Positions 36,265 through 47,958 of a DNA stretch of 64,000 nt are shown here, piece by piece. Numbering within the stretch: the first letter of the stretch is position 1; each line of letters opens with the position of its first letter. The position numbers and the translations under genes were made by a program. This DNA is from Rotaria sordida (lineage: Eukaryota > Rotifera > Eurotatoria > Philodinida > Philodinidae). Below the pieces are notes generated by a model. It was not told where the DNA came from. It did no database searches and worked only from the letters and a program-made list of their open reading frames with translations. The stretch covers positions 22,265-86,264 of the forward strand of contig CAJNOL010001018.1 in NCBI GenBank assembly GCA_905250125.1, written 5' to 3'.

Positions 36265-39200
36265 ATGAATGAAGAAACTTGGGATGATGATGATACACCT
36301 AAACCATCATTTCAACAAGTTTGTTTTCAAAAGAAAACAAGATAAATAGTGATGAAATCTTTTTTTTTTTGTTTTACATAGCAACCAACAGTACAAAAAT
36401 TAGGTATTGGACGTGGTAAATTATCATTTCCAGCAAATAATACTGGTAAAAAATTTTATTCTAACTATGTGTAAAAAAACTCTTTGTACAATATGTCTGG
36501 TCAATTTTCATTTACTTTATAAGTCATCGAAGGGAATTGAAAGTAATCCAGAGTGTCATGTTCTGTGTAATTATAGACTCGAATTTTTTTCTTAGCATTA
36601 AATTTAGTTCATTGAAAGTAGAGTAGAGCCTGTCGGACCCTACCAGTTACCCAATAATGGAAAATTCATGGATTTGATTCTTTCGTGAGGGAATAACTAT
36701 TGGAGAAAAATCATGATTTTATAAATTTCGGTCACAGGTTTTCGGAGGGCGGGAAAACTGACCACAGCTTGGAATTCCTCGACTCCGAACACCTTTGATC
36801 AAATTTTATAAGAGAAATTCTGAGTATCAATAACATCTAGGTGTTTAAAAAAATGAGCAAACGTTGCTTTCTGCCGCCATAGAATATCTGTTCTCAATGA
36901 ACTAACTTTCAGCCAGCTAAAAAGAACATAAAATCCTGATCCTTTTCAATCTCTCCATTAACTAGAAATATTGTACAAAGATATATTATACATAGGTTAT
37001 GTAAATAAATAAAAAAAAAGTCTTATTTCTAATAATCAATTAAGAATTTCATGGATATTTTATTTAGAATCAGCACCAGTTTCTAAATGGAATAGTGGTG
37101 GTGGTGGTTCCAGTACATCAGGTAGTTTTAATAATTTTCGTAATAATAACGATGAAAATATTAAACCGAATACTGATGGAAACTTCGGTTCTCGAAATAC
37201 TGGCAGTAGTTTTGGAGGTAAATTCTATTTGAATTTATTTTTTTCATTTTGAGATAACTATTCTAACCATAGCTCGTAGTGGTGGACAAAATGGAGCATT
37301 TCGAAATAATAACGATGGAAATTCTCGTGGTAAATTTTTGTACAAATATCTAAGAAGTTTTATTTCATTTTGTTTTTTTTTTGTTTTTTTTTGAAAGCAT
37401 GTTATAATTGTAATGGAACTGGTCATATGAGTCGAGATTGTCCAGAACCACGAAAAGATAATCGTAGTAACCGTGGTGGTTTTAATTCAGGTACAAGTGA
37501 TCGTAAAAATAGTTTTCGATCATCTGATAATGCTGGTAATACATTTCGTAATATGAGAAATCAAAATAATAATAATGATGAAAATGATAATAATGATACA
37601 AAACCAACATTTACTGGATGGCGAGGTGGTGCAACAGCAAATAGTAATGATTCGGATGATACTGTTAAACGTACAACATTTAGTAGTTCAAATACACGTG
37701 GTAGTTTTACAAATAGTGGTGGTGGATTTCGAGGTAATCGAATGTTTTTGTTGATATAATGAACAAAAAAAAAATTAAGTTTTTTTTTTGTATAGGTGGC
37801 CGAGGAGGATCTAGTGCAGGTGGTGGTGATCGAGGAGGATCTGGCGCAGGTGATCGAGGTAAATATTTTTTTTCCTTCTTTCAAGGTTTAGTAAGATTTG
37901 TTTTTTTTTTTAGAAAATCGTGGTGGTGCAAGTAAGTTTCTTTATCTTTGTTTAAATGATATTTGATATTGCATGTCAGGTTTTTTTTTCTAGATTGCTA
38001 CAATTGGTGGGTTTATTTGTATTTTTTGTTTTATTTTCTTCTATTGATATTTTCATAGTAATCAACCAGGTCATCGATCTCGTGATTGTCCTGAACCAAA
38101 AAAACCTCGTGGTATGTCTGTAAATAAGTGCTAGATTTTTTTTTTATCTATGACTAAACTATTGTAGAAGGTGGTAATGCTTTTTTTGGTGGTGGACGAA
38201 GAACTGAAAAAGTAGATGTTTCATTTTATAAAATAAATTTTTTTATGTCTGATTTTAGGCATCTGATGATATTTTTGATCAACGTAAGTATTTGAAAAAT
38301 AGATTATAATATTTAGAATATATCAAAAGTAGTTTTGTCTTTGATGCATATCCTCTTTGTTCTTCTTTCCTTCTAATGCTCTAAGTCTTTATTTCACTAA
38401 ATGTTCGAAATAGTCGTCTAGATTATTTACACTCGAATTGCATTCATTAAATCCATTTATTTAACGTTTCTTTATTCAAAAGAATTCATGAACTTGTTTA
38501 TAGTCTGATACAATGAATTTGTAATTGTTTAGATTTTGTTCGATTAAGTCAAATAACTATCGAAAATTGATTATTATAATATTAGTTGAAGAACGATTAA
38601 ATATCAGAGAGATGTAGAGTATTGTTTCTACTGTTACATCATATAAAGAGAAAACTTCTTTAAGCTTTTTATAAGGAATTAAGATATATCTGCGCCGCTA
38701 TGGTGTTTGGACATAAATTTATAACAGTTGTTTTGTTGTCGATGGTAACAGCTAGCAAACAACACTTGTTTAGTTGGAAAGATTCTCTATTAGGATTGGT
38801 AGGTCCGAAAACTTCAATAAAACCAGCTTTTGGGAAAAAAATTTTCTTAATAGAGCAAGATGATACCCCTCCGATCTTCCTTCATTGTACTGTATTCTAT
38901 TTAGAGAAGGTTCAAGAAACATTTTTCTCTTCTACTTATCGAAAATTTCAATAGTTTTGCCATGTTTGATGCTTTAGGGCCTCCTGTACACTGAATGCAA
39001 TTCGATGAAGGAAAGACCTAGATTTTTCGCAGACCCTCACAAATGATTTTTGCTAACTATTACTATAACTTATAAAATTCAATTGTTATAAAATAATAAT
39101 TATTTATCTTAGCTGGTGGTCGCACTGGTGCACCAGTAGTAGAACGATATGTTCCACCACCTCCACCAACAAGTGAAGCTGATATATTTGGTGAAGCAGT

Positions 39201-42154
39201 TAGTAAAGGTGAAAATTTTGGTAAATATCATCGAACACAAGTACGTTGTTCACCTGAAGGTAAAACAATAAATATAAATTTTTTTTTCTTTTTATTGAAT
39301 TAAATTTTTCTTTTGTTTTTTTTGTTTAAGATAAAGTAAAACCTATTGAATTATATGAAGAAGCAAATCTTGGTACACAAATTTTATCAAATATTCGTCG
39401 TGCTCATTTTGATGAACCAACAACTATTCAACGATATGCAATACCTTGTATTCGACAACAAGATGATTTAATGGCATGTGCACAAACTGGTTCGGGTAAA
39501 ACGGTATGTAATAATTTCATAAGATTGAATTTATTTTGTATTAAAAATTCTTTCTTTTTGTTTTAGGCTGCTTTTCTTTTGCCTATTATTTCAAATTTAC
39601 TCGAATTTCATGCGGATGAATTACCTGAAAAACATCATCCACCATCACCTCTTTGTCTTGTTATTTCACCAACACGTGAACTTGCTTTACAAACAGAACG
39701 TGAAGCAAGAAAATTTGCTTATCAAACACCTGTTATACCATGTAAATTATTTTTAGAAAAAAATTAATAAATTATCTAATAGAATTGAGGTTTTTTTTCT
39801 TTTCTCTAATTAGGCTCTGCTGTTGGTGGTCTTGATATGTTTACTGTTACAGATCGTCTTCGTGAAGGTTGTCATATACTATCAGCAACGACTGGTCGTC
39901 TTAAAGATATGGTTGAAAAAGGCCGAGTAAATCGAATTAAATTCTTTTGTTGTTTTTTTTAAATTTAAATCTTAAATATACATTTTAGATTTCATTAAAA
40001 AAAGTTAAATATTTTGTTCTTGATGAAGCCGATCGGTATATAAACAATCATTTACTTCTTGAGTTTTGTTTTTAATTGTTTTTATTTTTCTTTTATAAAG
40101 AATGTTAGATACTGGTTTTGAACCGGATATTCGTAAATTAGAAGAGCTTGGTTTACCACAAAAAGAAGATCGTATTACATCAATGTTTTCAGCAACATTT
40201 CCTGATGAAGTTCAAAGACTTGCTAAACATTTTCTACGTGAAAATTATGTTTTTCTTGCTGTTGGTATACTTGGTGGTGCTAATGAAGATATTGCACAAA
40301 CTATTGAAAGTGTACCACAAGCCAATAAAAAAGATCGACTTTTTCAATTACTTGAAGATAATCTCAGTATGAAAATAAAAGAAAGATAGTAAACTGATCA
40401 AATTATAACTTTCGAGAATAATCAATATCAGCATTTTATAAACTTGTTCCTGATGTTTAAAGAAGCTTGGCGGATAAAGTTACCTATTGAGAAATGAAAA
40501 ACCAAATATACTATGTTGTAGAGCTTTTTGAGACACATCGAATGGTATATAATAAATCCCGTTTTTATAAGACTTTCAAGGAACTAGAGTCAATTTATGG
40601 ATAGGCGACTATACACCCACACCCAAGCATGATAGGTTACTGAATATTGTGATCCTTGATATTAGTCGAAAATATTTTTTTTTCACATACGATTTTGTAG
40701 AGTTTTTGACGGGCTACAATCTCATATACGTAGCATCTCCGATCATCTTGTGGGTGTGTAGTAGTCTATCAGTAAATTGACTCTAGTTCCTTCAGAGTCT
40801 TATGAAAATTATTTGACGCACCTCAGAAAGCTCTACAATATGATATATTTGAGTTTTCATTTCTCAATAGATTACCTTATTCGATAAGTTTCTTTAGACA
40901 CCAGACTTAAAACTTTTGGTCAATCCTAAATAATAGTGCGTCGATGTTAAATTAAGGAAAACGAAAATACGAAAATGAAAAAAAAAACAAGGCAAACAGA
41001 TAGATCGTTTCCATGGCGATTGATTATCCTTAGAAAACAACTATAATCAGCCAAGATCACTAGAGTCGTGTAACCGCCAAAGTGTACACATGAAGATATT
41101 AATTAGATTATCTCATCTATAAAGTGTCATCGGTTTTGGACATTGCATTGTCAATATATGGATTTCTCAGTCTATTTCTATCTTACATAACATTTAAAGA
41201 AAAGCATAGATATATTGAGAAACCCACATCTTAGCAATGTGATATCCAAAACTGATATTACTGTAGTAATTTCCTACATATATATGACAAAGTATGAAGG
41301 TGAATGGAGCGGGTTGGCTTGGAAATATTCCTTCGTTAACGTAGAATTCCATATTTTAGCCTCCTAAAAAGGGGAGGGGGCTGTACTGATGTGTTTTTTA
41401 ATTGAAATTTACATTTTTTTTTTAAGAATCTGAACGTTGTTTAATATTTGTTGAAACAAAACGATCAGCTGATTATATTGGTGCTTTACTTTCACAACGA
41501 AATTTTATGAGTACAACAATGCATGGTGATCGAACACAACGACAACGTTTAGAAGCTGTACAACAATTTACAAGTGGAAAATGTCCAATACTTGTTGCAA
41601 CATCAGTTGCTGCACGTGGTTTAGATTTTCCATTAATTGGTTATGTAATAAATTATGATTTACCAGATACAAGTGATTTTTATATTCATCGTATTGGTCG
41701 AACAGGTATTATTATTATTAGTTTATATTCAATTGAAAAAATATTGATTTAATTGTGTTTTTGTTTTTGCTTAAGGCCGTGCTGGTCATTTGGGTAAATC
41801 AATTTCATTTTTCGATCCAGATCGAGAATCTGATCGAAATATTGCACCTGAACTTATACAAAAATTAAGCGAAGTAAATATCATTTTTTATTGAAAAAAA
41901 AATCATATGTGAAATTATTTTAGGCTGGTCAAGAAGTACCTGAATTTCTTAGAAAAAATACTGAAAGTACTCAAGGATTTAATCGTGGTGGTTTAGCTGG
42001 AAAAAATACAGATGTAAATTTGATCAAAATAAAAATAAAATAATTTTTATTATTTTTTTTTATTTAGATGCGTACCGGTGGATTTACTCATAGTCAAACA
42101 GCTGCTCCTAGTGGTGGTACAGTATCGGCTGGTGCAACAGAAGATTGGGATTAA
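36265..42154 (+). CDS. vas: Vasa/DDX4-type DEAD-box RNA helicase, 21 exons
   Basis: This germline ATP-dependent RNA helicase of germ granules acts in piRNA amplification and translation control. Twenty-one exons join in phase to 783 aa. The N-terminal part is Gly/Asn/Arg-rich with two CCHC zinc knuckles ([14 protein letters not shown] in exon 5 and [14 protein letters not shown] across exons 8-9) and RGG repeats. The helicase core has the Q motif ([10 protein letters not shown]), Walker A (AQTGSGKT), PTRELA, GG (VGGLD), TTGRL, DEAD ([16 protein letters not shown]), [22 protein letters not shown] and HRIGRTGRAG. The protein ends EDWD, the acidic-Trp tail typical of Vasa. Zinc knuckles plus that tail favour Vasa over PL10/DDX3. 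Oddities: motif Ib reads TTGR instead of TPGR, and exons 7 and 8 are only 18 and 13 nt (37914-37931, 37994-38006). Intron 17 is 1.06 kb and full of inverted repeats. Confidence 0.95.
38690..39060. repeat. Dispersed repeat in vasa intron 11
   Basis: The block around 38900-39040 (AAGAAACATTTTTCTCTTCT, GAAAATTTCAAT, CATGTTTGATGCTTTAGG, GCAATTCGATGAAGGAAAG, GATTTTTCGCAGACCCTCAC) parallels the repeat in KAT6 intron 3 near 33985-34195. The two introns therefore received copies of one element. Confidence 0.6.
40455..40910. repeat. Foldback element in vasa intron 17 carrying telomere-like hexamers
   Basis: The outer arms are inverted copies (ATAAAGTTACCTATTGAGAAATGAAAA at left, its relative at right). 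Further in, AACTAGAGTCAATTTA pairs with TAAATTGACTCTAGTT. Inside these arms sit ACACCCACACCC (about 40613) and, inverted, GTGGGTGTGT (about 40751). Here the C-rich run is on the left and the G-rich run on the right, the reverse of the free-standing foldbacks. Confidence 0.75.
41131..41262. repeat. Short inverted repeat in vasa intron 17
   Basis: GGTTTTGGACATTGCATTGT followed by ATATATGGATTTCTCA pairs with TGAGAAACCCACATCT and GCAATGTGATATCCAAAACTG. Arms are about 50 nt with a loop of about 35 nt. Confidence 0.6.
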
Positions 42155-42550
42155 CAGATAAAAAATATTAGTGATATGATTATCTAGGACGTTTAGTTTT
42201 TTATTATAAAAGTTTATTCGTTCTTTGTTGTTTTTGCTGTATATAACCATCAAACTCAAGCGATCCATCTATGGAATCAGATACTTGTAATCAGGTTTTG
42301 TTGTTGTTGTTTTTTGTTATTGTTTTTCTTGTGTTAATCATGCAAAACTAGATGAACATGTCAGATGATATTTTTTTGCAAACAAATATATCCAGATATT
42401 GAAAGAAAAGAAATAGTGATAAAAATATCTTTTTTGTTTATTTTAGATTGTAAATCTTGATAGTTTTATTTTGTAATGAAAATAATTTAGGTTTAGGATA
42501 TAGAAAAAACGAAAAAGACTTATTTGTTTTGTTTTTTTCTAAAACAAATA
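42155..42550. other. vasa 3' flank and RRM gene promoter
   Basis: This is a spacer of about 400 nt between two tandem genes, T-rich. I see no further element. Confidence 0.4.
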
Positions 42551-44191
42551 ATGGATAGAGACGATGATCCATGTAAATTATTTATTGGGTAAATATAATA
42601 TCGGTTTTTCTTGTTTTAATAAATATGTTGCAGTTGAATTTAAAATATAGAAAAGTAAAATTGTTATGTACTAATCGAAAATAAATATTTTTCAATATGA
42701 GTTTACGTAGAATGTAGTGTAGAATAATAAATCCTCTTTAGATTTATGAGCCGTTGCAAATTTTATTGCGATTAGCTCAGCTTGATCTCATATAGAGGTG
42801 CGTACAACTGAATAGATTGATCATACAGAAATAAAGGCTAAGTCTCGGTCAAAAAATGTATAATAGAAAATAAGCCTTAACAAGAAATTGTTCACCAGTT
42901 GAAAATTATTTATTTTCGATCGATGCATAATAATCTTACGTTTCTATATTTTAAAGGTAACTGAATAGGGATGCAATAATGGCGGTAATCATCGATCTTA
43001 GATAAAGCGCTATACTGATCGGGAAATGTACGTATAGAAGAATGATGAAGACGGTAATTGTAGATTCGATTCGAATTGTCCGGTCGGAAGAGATCTATTT
43101 TAAAAAAAGAACTGAATTTTATAAAACATGAGTGAACTACGAGAGCTAAGTAGGGAGCTGCAAGTCCACGTTTTTGTGGATCCAGATCCGATTGGGTCTA
43201 AGCCCGAGGTTTTCTCCATCAATACCTGGCACTTTTATTGTTGCTATATTTCTCATCTGGGAAGAAGCGGGTCCACCAAAACGTGTAACCGGGCCCAACA
43301 AAGAATAAAAGTTTGGACCCGCAGCTCCCTAGAGCTAAGTCTTTCTCCAGTGAAAAAATTGAACGCAAGAATTTCGACAAATTTTCTATAGATTTGGACT
43401 CCTGCACTACGAAAGTCTTTAGTCTTTTTTATTGATAGCAAATAATATATTTTAACTAATGTCTGATGAAAAGAACTCATAAGACCGGTGGATGGTGCAC
43501 CGTCACTTTTGCATTCCTACAATTAAATTTTAAAGTTAACTTCGACATGTATATATATATACATATATATTGTTATAATAGAGGTTTAACACGATCAACA
43601 ACAACTGAAATGCTTCATCAATATTTTCAAACATTTGGTGAATTAACTGATTGTATTGTTATAAAAAATCCAACAACAAAACTTTCACGTTGTTTTGGTT
43701 TTGTACAGTTTACAACACCTCAAATAGCTGATCTTGTTGTTGAATCTCGTCCTCATATTATTGATGGTAAAGAAATTGATGTTAAACATGCATCAGCTGA
43801 AAGTCATGAACGACATCAACAACAACTTGCTGCGGCGGCGGCGGCGGCGGCGGCGGCAGCGGCAGCTGCTGCAGTTGGACATGAACGAAATCGTGAAACA
43901 TCACCAGATAGACAAAAAAAACGTTCCAGATGGGAAAAACAACAACAACAACAATTATTAGATTCATATCAAAATTTTACATTACCACATGATATAATTA
44001 CATTAAAATCAAATAGTCATATAGCATTTATTCAACATGATATGATTACTTATCCTGTACCATTAAAATATTTACGAGAAGATATTTTTCCTGCACAATA
44101 TAATTCACCTCCAAATGATAATTCATATTATCCACAACAATCTCGTCAACAACATAATAATAATTTTAATAATAGAATGTATCAAACTTAA
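42551..44191 (+). CDS. Single-RRM hnRNP-like RNA-binding protein with poly-Ala tract
   Basis: Two exons (42551-42588 and 43582-44191) give 215 aa. The intron splits the RNP2 motif KLFIGGL at the first Gly. RNP1 is SRCFGFVQFT. FGELTDCIVIKNPTTKLSR and EIDVKHA complete an RRM of the hnRNP A/B, Musashi or DAZAP1 class at about residues 9-87. After the RRM comes a run of about 15 alanines, mostly GCG codons (about 43830-43872). Then follow a basic SPDRQKKRSRWEKQQQQQ segment and an Asn/Gln/Tyr-rich tail of the prion-like kind. It probably binds nuclear or cytoplasmic mRNA. Only one RRM is present, so an assignment to a named hnRNP is not safe. It converges on the CFAP144-like gene 90 nt away. Confidence 0.88.
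43128..43350. repeat. GC-richer foldback in the RRM gene intron
   Basis: GAGCTAAGTAGGGAGCTGCA at left and GCAGCTCCCTAGAGCTAAGT at right form inverted arms. Between them are further inverted partial copies (CCACGTTTTTGTGG, GGGTCCACCAAAACGTG, GGTCTAAGCCC). The block is visibly richer in G+C than its surroundings. Confidence 0.6.
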
Positions 44192-44280
44192 AAATCTTAG
44201 TTTTTTTTTTTTGTTTGTTTGTTTGTTTTTCTTGTGTTATACAGAGTTAGAAAAGAAAAAGAGAAATTAGATATATTTGT

Positions 44281-44995
44281 TTATTTTGCTTTTGAATCTT
44301 CGCCAGGTGCACGAACACTTTTATCATATTTTTTTGGTTTAAATTTAAAATATTCTTCAGCATATGCTGAAATTTCAGATTTAACCATTGGAAAATTGAG
44401 ACGAATATCAGCACGATTAACTTTTAACTAGATAAAATTAAAATCTATTTAAAATAAAATTTAAAAAAAACATAATACGACATACTAATGGTTCATGAAA
44501 CCATCCAATTTCTTGACTTGTTGTTTGTGGTTTTTGATATTTTTTTTCTGGTTCAAGATTTGCTCGATGTATAATATCAATAAATGATGCTAAAATAATA
44601 ATAATTGATAGTTGATAAATAAATTATAAAATCTTTTTTCTTTTTTCTTTTTTCTTTTGCTTACAATCTTCGCCTGCATTTTCATCTGGATAAACATTTG
44701 GTTTAGGTGTTAATGCTTCAGCTAAACCAGAAAAAAAGAAATATCAATAGAAATTAATATATAGAATGTATAAATTACATTTTTTGAATGGATTAACAGA
44801 ATAATTTGTAAAAAGTTTTTGTTGAGCTAATTCTTTACGAATTGTTTCAACAAGAATTGCTTCTTGATGAACTTGATTTTTAGGTTCTCGACCTTTTTTT
44901 TTTCCTTCTTTACCAGCAGGTTCAGCCTTAATAAGAATAATAACGATTATGATAATTAATAAAGAAAAAAAAAATTTTTTTTCCTAATATACCAT
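44281..44995 (-). CDS. cfap144: CFAP144/FAM183-like ciliary protein
   Basis: Five exons in transcript order: 44995-44993 (only the ATG), 44926-44779, 44721-44665, 44589-44486 and 44427-44281. All joins are GT-AG and in phase, giving 152 aa. The N-terminus is MAEPAGKEGKKKGREPKNQV. It is followed by HQEAILVETIRKELAQQKLF and TNYSVNPFKK, which resemble the start of FAM183/CFAP144, a microtubule-inner protein of axonemal doublets. IDIIHRANLEPEKKYQKPQT and SQEIGWFHEPL match the family's middle part (a FLNLIHHAA...KKYPETQTENQEVGW-type segment). The C-terminus is Lys-rich. Rotifers are heavily ciliated, so the role is plausible. The assignment is by eye and the first-exon choice is an inference. Confidence 0.65.
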
Positions 44996-45840
44996 GAAGA
45001 TAAGGAACTAAAGTTTAAAGAATAACTAAAATAAAAATTGTTTTGATAGCAATATGTGAAATGTTTTTATCTTTCTAGACGTCATTATTAAATGATCGTT
45101 GCTGTGAAACAACCTCCTTTAAAAACAACGAAACGATAGATAGAGACACTTTTAGGTTTACGGGCGTGAGTGTAGATTTGCTTTTCACTCATACCTTCTC
45201 CACACGGTGGTGCTTTTCTCTCATCTATAAACAGCTGTTCGCAGAAGAAAGCTAATTGATTATATATCGTTAAGATTGGCAAATAATGAACGCTTTTTTA
45301 CTCTTACACTCATTCTCATCAAGAAATTTATGAACATGAGTGTATGAGTACGAAACTTATTTCAAAAAAAGCATTATTTTGACTTTCATGAATGGGGGAA
45401 CTGTTATGGAAATAATGGTCAATTCCCATTTCTCCGAGGAATTATCATAGCAATACTGATAATTCCTCTGCAAATTAGGAATTTCTATTTCTCAGTCCTT
45501 GGACACTGCTGGTGAGGTGATATGACTGTCATCTCAGATACAAGCTTAACGTTATCATCAAAAACACTAGATCATTATTACATATTTGTTCGTGTAACAA
45601 AAGTAATTCTCATATGTTTCATTCTTAAAGCTTAATAAAATTTGAACTGATTGAATAATTAAACTAATTAAAAATTGTAGCAAATCAATAAAATATTTGG
45701 TACTATATCAGAATATGAAAAGAAAAGAAATAGATTTTAACTTCCTTCGATGAATGCGAAAGATTATACCAATCGTTGTTTTGGTGAAAATCACTTGAAA
45801 AATAGTCATTTCAAACTCAAATTTGATCTTTCATTCGCAT
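44996..45840. other. Intergenic with a degenerate telomere-like patch
   Basis: No gene was recognised. At 45158-45208, GGGCGTGAGTGTAG, a T-rich loop and CACTCATACCTTCTCCACAC form a weak foldback. A second small inverted pair (TACACTCATTCTCAT and ATGAGTGTATGAGTA) lies near 45305-45350. Confidence 0.45.
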
Positions 45841-45844
45841 ATAG

Positions 45845-46495
45845 TTGATGGATACAGTTACAGATTGGATGGCATTTAGTACATTAGAATATTGTCCAGA
45901 ATAAGGAAGATTTCTTATTTTTAAGTAATACATTGTTTTTCTTTTTATAAATATCTTTACTGTTATAATTTATCATAACTATACATGTTATCGCCGTACA
46001 GGTGATATTACAGAATGGATAAAATGTTCTCATTCAATAACAACACCAACAAGAAAAGTATTTGATATACCAGATGATATTAAAACAGAGTATGATGTTT
46101 TGTATATATTCAAGTTTTATTATTATTAGGATTTTTTTTACTTTTGTTTTATTTAGTAAATCATACAAATATTAAAAACGTGATCGAGTTTTAGCAAAAG
46201 TTGTTGAAAAACAAGCTACCATTACAAAAACACCAGATGTTTCAAGAATTATTCAGAAGTAAGTTTCGGAGATAATGATAACGAAAGAAAATTGTTATTT
46301 TCTAGATCAACATATGATCCGAATTTATTACTTTCTGGTTATGTTGTATTATCAGCTGATCATTTATCAAGTTCTCTTGCAACTATACGAAAAGAAGTTG
46401 AACGATTAGATGGCATATTATCATCAAAAATTGATGATACTGTTGGAATTGTTGTCAATTTACAAAGCATTTTCCCATTTAAATTCTTTAATTAG
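45845..46495 (+). pseudogene. Unrecognised gene remnant (exon-like segments)
   Basis: Several coding-like segments are consecutive. VTDWMAFSTLEYCPE (about 45852-45900) ends in a stop. GDITEWIKCSH and then TRKVFDIPDDIKTE follow (46005-46091, donor-like GTATGA). RVLAKVVEKQATITKTPDVS runs on into an open frame 46292-46495 with DPNLLLSGYVVLSADHLSSS and a charged helix. The segments do not join into one clean frame, and I do not recognise the family. It could be a decaying multi-exon gene or the end of one whose start is lost. Confidence 0.4.
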
Positions 46496-46950
46496 ATTTT
46501 GACTTTTTTTAACAAAAAGATGAAATTTAGAAGAGTAAAAAACTTCCAGAAGCTCGAAAATTAAATATTTCCATTGTCTCAGACGAATTTCTAAATGCAA
46601 TAAAAAAAATTATCGCCTACGAATAATAATGGAATAATTTGAAATTTCCACATGGCAAATTTTATTCATATATTCGACAATAAATGAAAGCAAATCAAGA
46701 AATAAAAATCAAATCTGAACGATAATTATTTACAATAATATCAGTTTAACCCTTTGAGTCCTGAATTTTTTTACTGAGCTAAAATTTGATGAAACTTGGT
46801 ATAAACTAACTAACCCTTTGGGGCCGGAATTTTTTTTAATCAAAAATGATTTTGTAATCGATTTATTTTATCTGGCTCAAAACGATTACATAAAAACCTT
46901 ATTATAATCAAAAAAACAATTTTTTTCATGTGTTACACAGACTACTAATT

Positions 46951-47045
46951 CGGGGTGTGGGTGAGGTGTGTGAATGTGGGTGTAGGTGTGGTTGTGAGTG
47001 TGGGTCAAGAGAAGATCAGAACCCACATCCACACCCACACCCCAA
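46951..47045. repeat. Telomere-like foldback with AAGAGAAG core
   Basis: GGGGTGTGGGTGAGGTGTGT and GAGTGTGGGT form the G arm. The core CAAGAGAAGATC (about 47005-47016) follows. The C arm is ACCCACATCCACACCCACAC plus CCC. This is one of the clearest copies. Confidence 0.8.
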
Positions 47046-47412
47046 TCCGAATCTGAAATCGATTTTTCGAAATTTTGAGTTCAACTTTTTTTTACAAATA
47101 AAGAGCTTTTTTAAGAAAAAAAAATGGTATTTTATAAACTTTGATCAAAAGTTTTAGGGATCAAGGAATTCGAATCTAAAGCCGGTTTTTTCGAAATTTT
47201 AAGTTCGATTTTACCCCAAAAATTTTTTGTAAAAAAAGTCTTTTTTTAACAGAAGAAATTTTTTGTAAAAAAAAAAGCATTTTTTCCTATCGAACAATTT
47301 TTTTGTCCGACACTCAGTTTTTTCGTAAGAGAATTTTTTTTGTTAAAAAATCATTTTTTTACGAAAAACCTGACTATCTAACAAAAAATTATTTGATGAA
47401 AAAAATTATTTT

Positions 47413-47492
47413 TTATTTTCTAGATTTTTATTTTTTTTATTTTTTAGATTTTTATTTTTTTTATTTTCTAGATTTCTATTTTTTATTTTCTA
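47413..47492. repeat. Short tandem repeat of a TTTTCTAGATTT-containing unit
   Basis: About three copies of a roughly 24-nt unit of the form TTATTTTCTAGATTTTTATT, with T-run length variation. Confidence 0.6.
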
Positions 47493-47958
47493 CACTTTTT
47501 CATTTCTTTTATGTTTTTAATTTTTTTTAACTTTTTTTAAATTTTTTTATTAGCAATTTTAAAAATTTTTTTGTAATTCAGAATAAAAATATTAATAAAG
47601 TGAAAGAATCGCCTTGCCGTCTTTTTTAGCAGCTGTAATTTTTTTACCGTGCCTACGCGCAACTGCGTCGCAATTTGACCGCAATTGAACACATGGGTAA
47701 CATACATTTATGTACGTATGACTGAAGCGTCTAGTGTCATCGTCATCTCTCTACTGAGATGATGATGATCATGGACGTACTAGTCATACACATATAAATG
47801 TGTGTTTGCGTATCATTGCCAACTTTGTCCACTGTACTAACCAGGAGAATACGGAGGGTATCCCTGATCGCACGTGAGGGAAATTTTGCAGCTGGGGCGC
47901 TTCGGCGAGCCAAGTATTCAAGAAAGGTTAGTTTATTTTCTCGTTCGAAAAAAAACAA

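Larger units (their letters stand above)
46496..47958. other. Intergenic: telomere-like foldback and T-rich tandem repeat
   Basis: It contains the foldback 46951-47045 and then very T/A-rich sequence with a small tandem array (47413-47492). I find no gene. Open frames at 46930-47157 and 47303-47530 are repeat- and poly-T-derived. Confidence 0.55.

Noticed and set aside
47303-47530. Frame encoding repeated FYFLDFYFF
   Set aside because: It is a translation of the T-rich 24-nt tandem repeat.
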